A DNA stretch of 64,000 nt from Zygaena filipendulae. Lineage: Eukaryota > Arthropoda > Insecta > Lepidoptera > Zygaenidae. Position numbers and translations under genes: made by a program. Below the pieces are notes generated by a model, which saw nothing but the letters and a program-made list of their open reading frames with translations, made no database searches and was not told the origin of the DNA. The stretch is from positions 7,529,001 to 7,593,000 of the forward strand of contig OU015673.1 of the NCBI GenBank assembly GCA_907165275.2. The letters run 5' to 3'. Shown here piece by piece: positions 37,131 through 48,640 of the stretch (position 1 is the first letter of the stretch; each line of letters starts with the position of its first letter).

Positions 37131-37354
37131 GTCTCTTATGATATTTTATGTCTCGCTCGTTGTGCTGGGAAAAGAAGAAGACAAAGAGTTGATAATCTTC
37201 GCCCCATGCCAACTTTGAGCCCACGCGTCGCTACAATGTAGTGGCGAATCTAGACTTTTGCTGTATGTATGTTGGATAATGTTAACTGGATTTTGACCTA
37301 AAACTCCGTTGCTTGCCGCTCCCAGACGCGAGACCTTTGACACCCGCAGGCAGA

Positions 37355-37605
37355 TGTACCGAACACACGCGTGTCACGTTAGTCTTCGTTATTTCAGTTA
37401 CCTTTCAGCATCTATTTTGAACCCTGAGCAGGAAACTGGCTTTCAAGAGAGCCATGTTTTAACTTGGGGAACAATCTAACATTGTCATTGGCGTTTCGCC
37501 ATCATTGAAGAAGTAGATGAAGAGATTTTTATTGCTAAAAACATTGTCATTTGCAAATTATAATTATAGACGCCTTTATTAAAAAAGAAGAAGAAGAAGA
37601 AGAAT
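37355..37605 (+). repeat. Interspersed repeat with GAA tail, copy 1
   Basis: Shares CACGCGTGTCACGTTAGTCT, CCTGAGCAGGAAACTGGCTT, ATTGGCGTTTCGCC and 'aagaagtagatgaagagatt' with 39661-39903. Both end in (GAA)n, so it is probably a retroposed element. Confidence 0.55.
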
Positions 37606-37845
37606 ACACACGCCTACACATATGCCTGTAATAGTAGCAGGGAGTTAACACGGTTTGCTTGTGTGTTGTGTTGTTGGGATGTCTAATATGTCTAAAGACA
37701 ACCTACCGTTGTCGCTCTATTATTGTTTACGAATTATTTCACTTGTATTGAGTAAATATATCTAGGTATTGTTTTATTGTATTCAATTATCTATGATCTA
37801 TGTATTGTATGTTAGGTACAGATAACACATAGATCTATATCTAGC

Positions 37846-38042
37846 TAATAATATTATAAAGAGCTAAAGTTTGTGAGTTTGTGAGGTTGTAGGGGGTAAT
37901 CTCTGGATCTACTGAACCGATTTTGAAAATTCTTTTACTTGTAGGAAGCTAAGGTAGTCCTGAGTGACATACGATACTTTTAATCCCGAAATTCCCACGG
38001 AAACTCCGGAATTACCGCGGGTGAAACTGCGGGGGATAGCTA
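37846..38042 (+). mobile_element. Helitron-like repeat
   Basis: TAATATTATAAAGAGCTAAA to ACCGCGGGTGAAACTGCGGG then GGATAGCTAG. Confidence 0.6.
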
Positions 38043-38048
38043 GTATTA

Positions 38049-38302
38049 GGGATGTGGACTACTTTTGAAAATCAAAATTCTAATATAGAGATAAAGCGCA
38101 TTAAAGTTTAGGGTGAGGGGCTAGTGACGTCACTAACCTCTAAAACCGCCATACAAACTGTCAGAATAGTGACGTCACGCGAAATTTCAACTCAATATAT
38201 CGCCGTTATTTTTTGATTACGTAAAAAAAGAAAAAATACGCGTCCAATATTTTTTAATAATCTACAAGACGGACTAAAAAATAAAAATTAGTCCACATGC
38301 CC
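38049..38302 (+). mobile_element. MITE family A, internally deleted
   Basis: GGGATGTGGACTACTTTTGA to ATTAGTCCACATGCCC. About 70 bp after the left end are missing compared with 3593 and 40539. Both GTGACGTCAC motifs are kept. Confidence 0.7.
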
Positions 38303-38519
38303 ATTCTATGAGCCTTCATCATTTCACATAGCAATGACGTAATAAGAGAGTTGTCTGATATTTTTATGGTGAAGTTAGGAGACAATACCGTTTCATGGTG
38401 ACTGTTATGTCTACGTGACAGTTGCGAAATACTATCTTAAGGCTAGGTAGGGTATATGGATGATGCGAATATAGCAAAATTGGTTACACAATCAAGGGCA
38501 ATACCACATTTCAGCTGTA

Positions 38520-38955
38520 TAATCCTACTAATATAAACGCGAAAGTTTGTAAGTATTTATGGATGGATGGATCGATGTTTGTTACTCTTTCACGCAAAAA
38601 CCACTCCATGGATGGATTTAAATGAAACTTTACAATAATATAGCTGACAAATATATAATTTTAGTTACTGAGGACACCGCTGGTAATCGAACAAATCATA
38701 CGATTCGTCGATCACATATATAATTAGAAAACTATAAAAAGGATAGGTATGATTAATATGAGTGATACTACCACGACATTCTGTTAACATAGAGTGCCTC
38801 TACCTACTGAAGATCATATTACACTACCTAAAAATCCACACTTTCACATTTATAATATAGCTTATACATCAGATTAACACATAGGGTACTTTTATCTCGG
38901 AATTCCCGCGGGTACTCTGAAATTAACGCGAGTGAAACCGCAGGGCACAACTAAT
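38520..38955 (+). mobile_element. Helitron-like repeat, diverged or interrupted
   Basis: Starts TCCTACTAATATAAACGCGA. A matching 3' end (GAAATTAACGCGAGTGAAAC then GCAGGGCACAACTAA) lies at 38915-38955 after unrelated DNA. Confidence 0.4.
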
Positions 38956-39001
38956 ATTTAATTAATATAGGTACGTATATAGCCAAGACAATACTATAAA
39001 C

Positions 39002-39190
39002 TAGTTGTTTCCCGCAGTCGTGTGAACGCGGTAATTTCGGAGTTCTCGAGGGAATACCGGGACAAAAACACCCTGTATTCTTATCTGTATACCCCAGACC
39101 ACGTGTATGAAAAATTTAACGGTTATCGGTCCAGCCGTTCACGCGTGATGCCGTGACGAAGGGAAATAGGGATAAATTTTTATATCCATA
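39002..39190 (-). mobile_element. Helitron-like repeat, diverged
   Basis: CTAGTTGTTTCCCGCAGTCG on the plus strand, then GGAGTTCTCGAGGGAATACC and TCGGTCCAGCCGTTCACGCG. Confidence 0.45.
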
Positions 39191-39660
39191 GATTTTCTTC
39201 CTCCACAAATATCTATAGCATATTTTGCATTATACGTCACCTTAAAAATATCAAAGCCCAGATAAAGCTCCATTGTTATCACCAACTTTCATTTTCTTTT
39301 TGCTTCGCTCTTTTATTATAATCATTATCATAATTGTCGTCTGTTTGTCTGGAATTTATATTTTTAAGGACAAAAACAAATACCTACCTAAGTAGGTACC
39401 TAAGTCTATCGCCTATGAGTATACATTTTAGATTAGTAAGAAAAATAAAGTTTGTTTGGAAAATTAGTTTTGACCTTTTATATGTACAGTTTATACTGTA
39501 TATGAACCTATTTGTATATTATTAAATCACACCTACGAAAGTCTGTGGGTGTGTGCGTCTATACCTACTTCTTTTACTTCTACAGATTAGAAATTCCACC
39601 GATCAGTATTGATTAATTCTAACCAAATAAGAATATTCAAGGTTGTTGACGAGTGAAAGC

Positions 39661-39903
39661 CGTACCGAAAACACGCGTGTCACGTTTATCTTCGTTATTC
39701 CAGTCACTTTTCAGCATCTATTTTGGACCTTGAGCAGGAAACTGGCTTTCACGAGAGCCATGTTGGGGAACAATCTAACATTGTAATTGGCGTTTCGCCG
39801 TAATTGAAGAAGTAGATGAAGAGATTTTTGTTATTAAGAAATATTGTCATTGGTAAATTATAATTATAGATGCCATTAAAGAAGAAGAAGAAGAAGAAGA
39901 AGA
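39661..39903 (+). repeat. Interspersed repeat with GAA tail, copy 2
   Basis: Second copy of the repeat at 37355, with the same end and (GAA)n tail. Confidence 0.55.
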
Positions 39904-39924
39904 ATATTCAAATAATTTCATCTT

Positions 39925-40395
39925 TCTTTATAAATAAAAATGAATGTTTGTCCTGTATTCGTTTCTAAACTATTGGTCCGATTTTAATGAAACTACGGCG
40001 GGTTGTTCTGCCAGCGTTCGCAAAGGTTCCTTATCCTGATATAAAAGGATCCTGCGGGAATTCCGAAACTCACGCGGGTGAATCTCCGAAACGCTTGCAC
40101 CAATTTTGACGGAACTTTCACTGCTTATTAGCTATGATGTTATAAGAAGTAATTTTGGCTACTTTGAAGTTCCTGCGGGAATTTCTCAATTTTCTTTTTT
40201 ATCGTTAAGTACTATTATACTAAAATTGCGAAATTGTGTTTGTTTTTGACGCTTGTATTTGTGACCTTAACGGTTTAATCGCTCGTCATGAAATTTTGCA
40301 CACATGTTGTCAAGGGTACAGAGAAAGAGGTAGGTAATATAGCGTAATTTTTACTCCGAAATTAACGCGGGTCAAACCGCGGAAAATAGCTAGTA
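39925..40395. mobile_element. Cluster of two or three Helitron-like repeats
   Basis: One part shows GGATCCTGCGGGAATTCCGA, and the last ends AACGCGGGTCAAACCGCGGA then AAATAGCTAG at about 40393. Confidence 0.5.
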
Positions 40396-40538
40396 TAACA
40401 TATTTATAACATATTTGATTTGTAAATGAAAAGTAGTAGAATATCTATATGTACCTATATATAAACAAAACATAATATTTTCAAAATCTAGCAAATAGGT
40501 AAAATGGTGGACTTTTTTTTAAAAATCGATCACCAATA

Positions 40539-40862
40539 GGGATGTTGACAACTTTTGAAAATCAAAATTCTAATTAGTCCGTCATTTAGAAAATAAAAAA
40601 TCATTAGACACGTATTTTTTTATTTTTCAAATAAATGAAAATACACAGAGATAAAGTGCATTAAAGTTTAGGGTGGGGGCTCGTGACGTCACTTACCGCT
40701 ACAAGCCGCCATACAAACTGCACTAGTTAGTGACGTCACGCGAAATTTCAACTCAATGTATCGCCGTTATTTTTTGATTACGTAAAAAAAGAAAAAATAC
40801 GTGTCCAATATTTTTTAATAATCTACAAGACGGACTCATAAAAAAAAATTAGTCAAATAGCC
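40539..40862 (+). mobile_element. MITE family A
   Basis: GGGATGTTGACAACTTTTGA to AAATTAGTCAAATAGCC, with GTGACGTCAC motifs near 40682 and 40730. Confidence 0.7.
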
Positions 40863-41072
40863 TATTGAATTGGACCATTAGCAAAGCACTCAAAACTTTT
40901 AATGAGATTGTCGTTCGAGCATGTTCCGAATCGTTTCCAATTTTTATCACTTTTTTTTTATAAAATTGATAGAAAGTAGTTTAATATTGTTTTGATTCAA
41001 GAGAAATTGTAGTTTTTACGAACATAAACGTGTCCTGGCTAGATTTGAAAGAAGTATCAAAATATTATTTTA

Positions 41073-41169
41073 CTAGCTGTTCCCCGCGGTTTCACCGGCA
41101 TTAATTTCGGAGTTCCCGCGGGAATTCCGAGATAAACCCTTTATTCTTTTCTGTAACCCTCACAACGTA
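41073..41169 (-). mobile_element. Helitron fragment cut off by a MITE
   Basis: CTAGCTGTTCCCCGCGGTTT to CTGTAACCCTCACAACGTA, where family C MITE 41170-41409 begins. Confidence 0.5.
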
Positions 41170-41409
41170 TGGACGCAGATAAGCAATAATATGTTAACCC
41201 ACAAAATTAAGTTATTGATTCACAACGATTTATTGAGAGTTAGGGAACGTTTTTTAATTATGTGTTTACCTTATTAGATTGCTTAAATATGTAACTAAAT
41301 ATTGAACATAAAAAAAACGTTGACATAAAATGGCGCTCCTACTTTTAAAACACGATTTACTCAAAATTTCTCCAGTGTGGGTTAACACACTATTGCTTAT
41401 CTATGTCCA
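41170..41409 (-). mobile_element. MITE family C at the left edge of duplication copy A
   Basis: TGGACGCAGATAAGCAATAA to TTGCTTATCTATGTCCA. Similarity to copy B starts directly after it. Confidence 0.75.
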
Positions 41410-41776
41410 TATATAACTAGTCAAAAAGTTGATGTAAAAAAAAAAAACCAATATACATTTTGCTTCAGAAGCCCGTATGGCGTATAAGAGGATCCGTTCC
41501 AGATTTGAGTATTACAAGTAATACCCAATAAAAAGAAATTACTCGCTCGATCAGCTCCGGGGTAGAATGGAGATGATAATAATAATAATCGATGTAACTC
41601 AGTCCCTCAGCTCCATCGCTCAAGCATTACCTACCACAGAACAGAAAATAACAGATAGAAGGGACATCGACTTAGTTTAGTATGAAAACATCCAAACCAA
41701 CCTCGCCGGGTGGTTTTCGCACACAAAACTATTCATTACGCACTAAAACATTAACTAACGTAAAGAAATGTATTAA

Positions 41777-42762
41777 TAGTACATTGTTATCCTAGGGGTG
41801 AAAGTAAAAGTAAAAGTCTTTCTCCCGAGGATAACACTGTGCTTTTCATTACGAATGCAAGGAAAGTCAAAATAAAAATAGGAATTAGCTAAAGAAAAAA
41901 ATGAGTGAATTTTATTTTACATAAATCAGCCATTAGGTGTGCTACTGGCCAGTAAGTATACCCCCTATGACATAAAAAAAAACTTGAGTTTCTGCAGTAT
42001 CCAGCTGTCAGTTGAAAGCGATTCTCCCTAGGGCTGAAAAGTGTTACTTTCAATCCGCATCTCAGGCAACTTCAGACCTACTTTCCGAGTATGAGTAATG
42101 AAAACGCTTTTTCACCTCATCTATTCAAAAACTGACGTTTTATTCACATATATTATGTGCATCTAAAGTAGTACGTTTAGGTTCCCCTCAATAAGTGCGA
42201 CTAAAAGTTGTACTGTAATCCATTTTAACCCACTGAACAGCGGGTAATAATGAGTTGTGAATTTGGAATATGAAACTTGTAATGTCTATCGCCAGAGACG
42301 ACCAAGGAGGTCGTACGTCAAATACTGCACAAATTGTATGAATAAAGTACTGGCCGGTGGGACTCGCGCCTCAAACAAAAAAAAAAGAAAAAGGCGGCAA
42401 CTGATGTGCTGTGTATGTTTATTTATCTGTTATTGCAATTTTATTGATTTCACAAAATGTATTCGTCAAGTAAGTGAAGAGAGCACAATATTAACACCGG
42501 AATCTGTGAAAATATACGCAATAAATATTTAGGTTTGTATTATATATTTTATAACAAATAAATATGTTACAGCGATTTTTTGCTTCATTTTCTCATAGAG
42601 GGGGATGAAAAGTAGAGTGTACCACTCGCCATTAAAATTATTTTTTCCTCTGGCGATTTCTTTTGAATCCCTCTCTTCGTACGGGATTCTATATATCTAC
42701 TCAAGAATCCTTCACTCCTTTCTGGTTTCAAAATAACGCCCTCGCCCTAAAAATAAAATTTT
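41777..42762 (+). mobile_element. PiggyBac-like relic, right terminal repeat lost
   Basis: Left end TAGTACATTGTTATCCTAGG follows TTAA. The long right terminal repeat present in copy B (57820-58164) is absent, and TTAA at about 42761-42764 marks the scar. It contains the same cysteine-rich 91-codon frame as copy B. Confidence 0.6.
42257..42532 (+). pseudogene. Possible piggyBac transposase C-terminal zinc-finger remnant (copy A)
   Basis: The frame shows KYCTNC, a basic stretch NKKKRKRR, then QLMCCVCLFICYC and FTKC. This Cys pattern resembles the cysteine-rich domain at the C-terminus of piggyBac transposases. It has no ATG (the frame opens at GTG) and there is no DDD catalytic core, so it would be a relic left by internal deletion. 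The peptide is identical in copy B. The TTAA flanks of the element support the reading, but the motif alone is weak. Confidence 0.4.
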
Positions 42763-42935
42763 AACACCTTGAGATCTACTATATGGTTATGTTTTTACTT
42801 AGTCACTGTTTTTAAAATTCACAGTTTTGGGAATATTGCGGTAAATATAGTCGGCATGGCAGCAAAAGAAGTTTTAGGCAAGTTAGAGCATTAGCTCTAA
42901 CTCCATTGCAACGGTGGCGCGCCTGCCCCGCCTAC

Positions 42936-43162
42936 CAGTGGCGAAGGTACCATAGAAGCCGATTCCCACCGGCTTCCCTTCAGACGCAACATCTCTCTCC
43001 GTAATTGAGAACGTTGTCAGGGATACAGGGAAGGACTTTTTATACCGGAATTCCCGCGGGAACTCCGGAACTTATCGCAGGTGAAACAGCGGGAAGTTTA
43101 ATAACTTGAAATTAAAGTAGATTTCCGGCTTCCCTCTCTCAATATTTCACCCTTCGCCACTG
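42936..43162. mobile_element. hAT-like MITE with 8-bp target duplication
   Basis: Ends CAGTGGCGAAGG and CCTTCGCCACTG. Flanked on both sides by CCGCCTAC (42928-42935 and 43163-43170). Copy B has the single CCGCCTAC without the insert near 58337. Inside is a piece of Helitron-like sequence (GTCAGGGATACAGGGAAGGA, TTCCCGCGGGAACTCCGG). Confidence 0.8.
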
Positions 43163-43367
43163 CCGCCTACATGTCCTCTCTAGTTAATTTGTTTGCTCTG
43201 TGGGCATCACTATATAGATAGCACTCGGGTAGAGTTACCCTTTTCCGGGTCATTGGTTACTGCCGGGGGCTTTGGGCTATTTTTAAATTGCTTTTTATTT
43301 TATCACACAATAAAAATAATATTTCCAGTAATCCTTTAGCATAATCAGTGCCTTTTTTATTAATAAC

Positions 43368-43560
43368 TAGCTGCGCCCCGCGGTTTCACACGCGTGAGTT
43401 GCGGAATTCTCGCCGGAACTCCAAAGTAGCCTAATGTATTGCTTATAAAATCAGCTAATTAGGAGTGAAAGTCCCGTCAATATCGGTCCAACCGTTTCGG
43501 AGATTCACCCGCGTGAGTTTCGTAATTCCCGCAGGAACTCCAAACTTATTTTATATAAAC
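43368..43560 (-). mobile_element. Helitron-like repeat (copy A)
   Basis: CTAGCTGCGCCCCGCGGTTT on the plus strand, with the AAATCAGCTAATTAGGAGTG block. The copy B equivalent is at 58540. Confidence 0.55.
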
Positions 43561-43653
43561 CTTGTCCTGAAAATAACGAACACAAAAAAAAAACAATTAT
43601 CCAATTTGGAAGTTATGCGCTTAGCAAATCATTTGGCGATTTATTTTTATTAC

Positions 43654-43836
43654 TATAATATTATAAATGTGAAAGTGTGAATGTTAGGATGTTTGGATGT
43701 TTGTTACTCAATCACGCAAAAACAGCTGAACGGATTTGGATGAAATTTTAACATGCACAATGTCAGGGGTACAGAGAAGGACATAGGGTACTTTTTATCT
43801 CGGATTACCGTGGGTGAAACCGCGGGACACAGCTAT
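43654..43836 (+). mobile_element. Helitron-like repeat (copy A)
   Basis: AATATTATAAATGTGAAAGT to ACCGTGGGTGAAACCGCGGG then ACACAGCTA. Confidence 0.55.
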
Positions 43837-44025
43837 ATATAAAAATGAATCCCTATTTTCCTTGGTCACTTATTCTAAAAATCTTTAGATCGAACGAAAT
43901 TCAGTTTTATTTCAATTTGAACAGTGCAAGCGTCAAAACGTCATAATCTTACTTTAATTTTATAATTTATTTATTTGGTTTTCAACAATTAATGGACATG
44001 TTTTTGAAATAAATTCACTTAATTA

Positions 44026-44173
44026 ATCCTACTAATATTATAAATGTGAAAGTTTGGATGTTTGTGACTCCATCACGCAAAAACGGCGGAACAGATTTGG
44101 ATGAAATTTGGCATGCACGTTGTCAGGGGGGACTCCGAAATTACCGCTGGGTAAAACCGCGAGGCATAGCTAG
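44026..44173 (+). mobile_element. Helitron-like repeat (copy A)
   Basis: TCCTACTAATATTATAAATG to GGTAAAACCGCGAGGCATAG then CTAG, with an internal deletion around GTTGTCAGGGGGGACTCC. Confidence 0.6.
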
Positions 44174-44744
44174 TAACTGATAATTATAATACCTATTGCA
44201 TCATACCTACTAATAGTACAGGAATCTCAAAACAATCTAATTTAGTTATACTTAAAATATCATAGTGATTAAGAGCTAACAACGTCATTTATTCTTCTTT
44301 GAAAAGAAACTTTTCGATATTCTTATTGTCACTTCTAGTCAATTTATTTGCCGCTTCGCTTCCGGACATGGCGTAATACGGAATTTCCCATTCAAATTCC
44401 ACCCAATCAAACTTCGAAATTGAAGCCCGATGGGTCAGCTTATTTGCTACTCATTGTTATAGATGACTACTTTTCAGTCCTATTATTATATCCAATCTCG
44501 TCTATAACATCTAGAAATACACTATTTTTGGCTGTCATATTCTTTGAGCATCAGCGCAGCGAGTGACCACTGACCCTCATCTCACAGGTTTTTACCTAGT
44601 TTGAGAGTCAGGGGACATAATCTCATGTTGACCCAATACAGCCGTGTAGAATTAAATTTAATGTCTGTATGCTGTTTTTTTGTACTGGCTTTTGCAAATA
44701 AATATATTATTATTATATAATTATTAAGTATACAAATGTATAAT

Positions 44745-45043
44745 ACTAGCTGAGCCCAGCTGATTCACCCGCGGTAATTCGCTGGATCTACTTGAAAATT
44801 ATTTCACTTATAGGAAGTTACAGTGATCCTGAGGGATATAGGGTAATTTTTATCCCGGAATTCCTGCGGAAACTCCAAGTTTGTGAGGTAGTAATCACTG
44901 GATCTACTGAACCAATTTTGTAAATTTCACTTATAGCAAGCTAAAGTGATTTTGAGTGACATAGTGACATGGGGTACTCTTTATCCCGGAATTCCTACGG
45001 GAACTCTGAAATTAACGCGGGTGAAACCGCGGGGTACTAGTAA
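44745..45043. mobile_element. Helitron-like fragments (copy A)
   Basis: CTAGCTGAGCCCAGCTGATT on the left. A second, sense piece ends AACGCGGGTGAAACCGCGGG then GTACTAG. Confidence 0.5.
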
Positions 45044-45144
45044 TATAATATAGTAAACGGAAAAAAAAATGGTTACTGTGACGAAAATTTGGTACACTCT
45101 GCCATTTTGCTTAATTATGTGACAACTCTACACTCTACTATAGA

Positions 45145-45361
45145 TGGACATAGATAAGCAAAAATGTGTTAACCCACACTGGATTTTTTTAAGTAAATCG
45201 TGTTTTAAAATTATAGCGCAATTTTGTTCCAACTTTTTTTTATGTTCAACATTTTTTTACATATTTAAACACATAAATAAAAAACGTTCTGTAACTCTCA
45301 ATAAAGCGTTCTGTATCAATAACTTAATATGTGTTAACATGTTATTGCTTATCTGCGTCCA
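45145..45361 (+). mobile_element. MITE family C (copy A)
   Basis: TGGACATAGATAAGCAAAAA to TTGCTTATCTGCGTCCA. The counterpart in copy B is at 61491. Confidence 0.7.
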
Positions 45362-45379
45362 GATACCAAACTCTAGAAT

Positions 45380-45706
45380 GGGCATGTTGACTAATTTTTA
45401 TATTTTAGTCCGTTTTGTAGATTATTAAACAATATTGGACACGTATTTTTTCTTTTTTTACGTAATCAAAAAATAACGGCGATATTTTGAGTTGAAATTT
45501 CGCGTGACGTCACTATTCTGACAGTTTGTATGGCGGTTTTAGCGGTTAGTGACGTCACGATCCCCTCACCCTAAACTTTAATGCGCTTTATCTCTGTATA
45601 TTTTAATTTATTTAAAAAAGCAAAAAATACGTGTCTATTGTTTTTTTTTTATTTTCTAACTGACGGACTAATTAGAACTTTGATTTTCAAAAGTAGTCCA
45701 CATCCC
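45380..45706 (-). mobile_element. MITE family A, absent from copy B
   Basis: GGGCATGTTGACTAATTTTT to AAGTAGTCCACATCCC. The empty site in copy B reads CTCTAGAATTGAATATT, near 61740, so the target duplication is very short (AT by eye). Confidence 0.8.
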
Positions 45707-45948
45707 TATTGAATATTGCCCATTACAATATGAATATTGCCTGTTACAATAAAATATTACCCGTTACAATAAAATATTGCCCGTTACAATGAAATAGGTA
45801 GGTGCTTATAGCCCGTTACAATGTAATAATTACAAATAAAATAGCTGATTGTAGAGTACGATCACTATTTTATAATTGTAAGGCCAGCAAATTTCCATTA
45901 ACTACACGTTCTGGTAGTATCGTACAAAATATTTTTTCTGTGTATATA

Positions 45949-46032
45949 CCACGTGTTGCTTGGTTCCCTCAACACAAGCTTAGTCTGGGATCAATTAGAT
46001 CTGTGTGTTGGGAAGTATTATTTATTATTATA
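45949..46032 (+). mobile_element. 5'-truncated ATT-tailed SINE (copy A)
   Basis: ATACCACGTGTTGCTTGG, CTGGGATCAATTAGATCTGT, then TATTATTTATTATTATA. Present also in copy B at 61954. Confidence 0.55.
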
Positions 46033-46211
46033 AGAAAAGATTTTAATTTAAATTGTTTAAGCATTTCTCTGAGAAATTAGTAAGTAATAAGTAAGTAATA
46101 AGTTTATTTCTTAAAAAGCCATTATGTTATTACATTAGTTCACTAGCGCCTAAACTAGTTTAAACTGTGTTTCTGGCGCCAGCAGCATTCCCTTGAATTA
46201 CAAAATATAAT

Positions 46212-46448
46212 TGGACGCAGACAAGCAATAACATGTCAACCCACAAAACAAAGTTATTGATTCAGAACGATTTATTGAGAGTTAGAGAACGTTTTTTAAT
46301 TATGTGTCTACCTTATTACATTGTTTAAATATGTAACTAAATATTGAACATAAAAATGTTGAAACAAAATGGCGGTATAATTTTGAAACTTTAATTTACT
46401 TAAAATTTCTCCAGTGTGGGTTAACACACTATTGCTTATCTATGTCCA
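46212..46448 (-). mobile_element. MITE family C (copy A, second)
   Basis: TGGACGCAGACAAGCAATAA to TTGCTTATCTATGTCCA. The counterpart in copy B is at 62216. Confidence 0.7.
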
Positions 46449-46524
46449 ATTTATCTACTTACTTTAGTAAAAAAGTAAAAAAAAAATTCAATATTTTATT
46501 TACATTATAATAATAATAATAATT

Positions 46525-48527
<2,003 letters not shown>

Positions 48528-48609
48528 GCCCCTCAAACCTAACTCCACGTCCGGTATTAACATCGCATACCACGTGAGGGGCGGACATTGGCAAACGAAA
48601 TGACAGAGT
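48528..48609 (+). ncRNA. Candidate HDV-like self-cleaving ribozyme at the element 5' end
   Basis: A double pseudoknot can be drawn. P1 is GCCCCTCA (48528-48535) with TGAGGGGC (48575-48582). P2 is ACTC (48542-48545) with GAGT (48606-48609). P3 is GGTAT (48553-48557) with ATACC (48567-48571). P4 is CATT (48586-48589) with AATG (48599-48602). The P4-P2 joint ACA supplies a candidate catalytic C at 48604. Cleavage would fall exactly between the AAT repeat and the first G of the element. Such ribozymes are established for R2 and several relatives. P2 and P4 are short, so this is a hypothesis. Confidence 0.5.
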
Positions 48610-48640
48610 CAATGACCAACGGAGCACTAGAACCTTCAAT

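Larger units (their letters stand above)
41632..43203. mobile_element. MITE family F in copy A, split by two insertions
   Basis: ACCACAGAACAGAAAATAAC at 41632 and TTTGCTCTGTGG ending at 43203 are the two ends. The piggyBac-like relic 41777-42762 and the hAT-like MITE 42936-43162 interrupt it. Confidence 0.55.

Noticed and set aside
44348..44566. 72-codon frame, repeated at 60411-60686
   Set aside because: It is conserved only because the whole segment is duplicated. The peptide has no recognisable domain and the two copies differ at the start.
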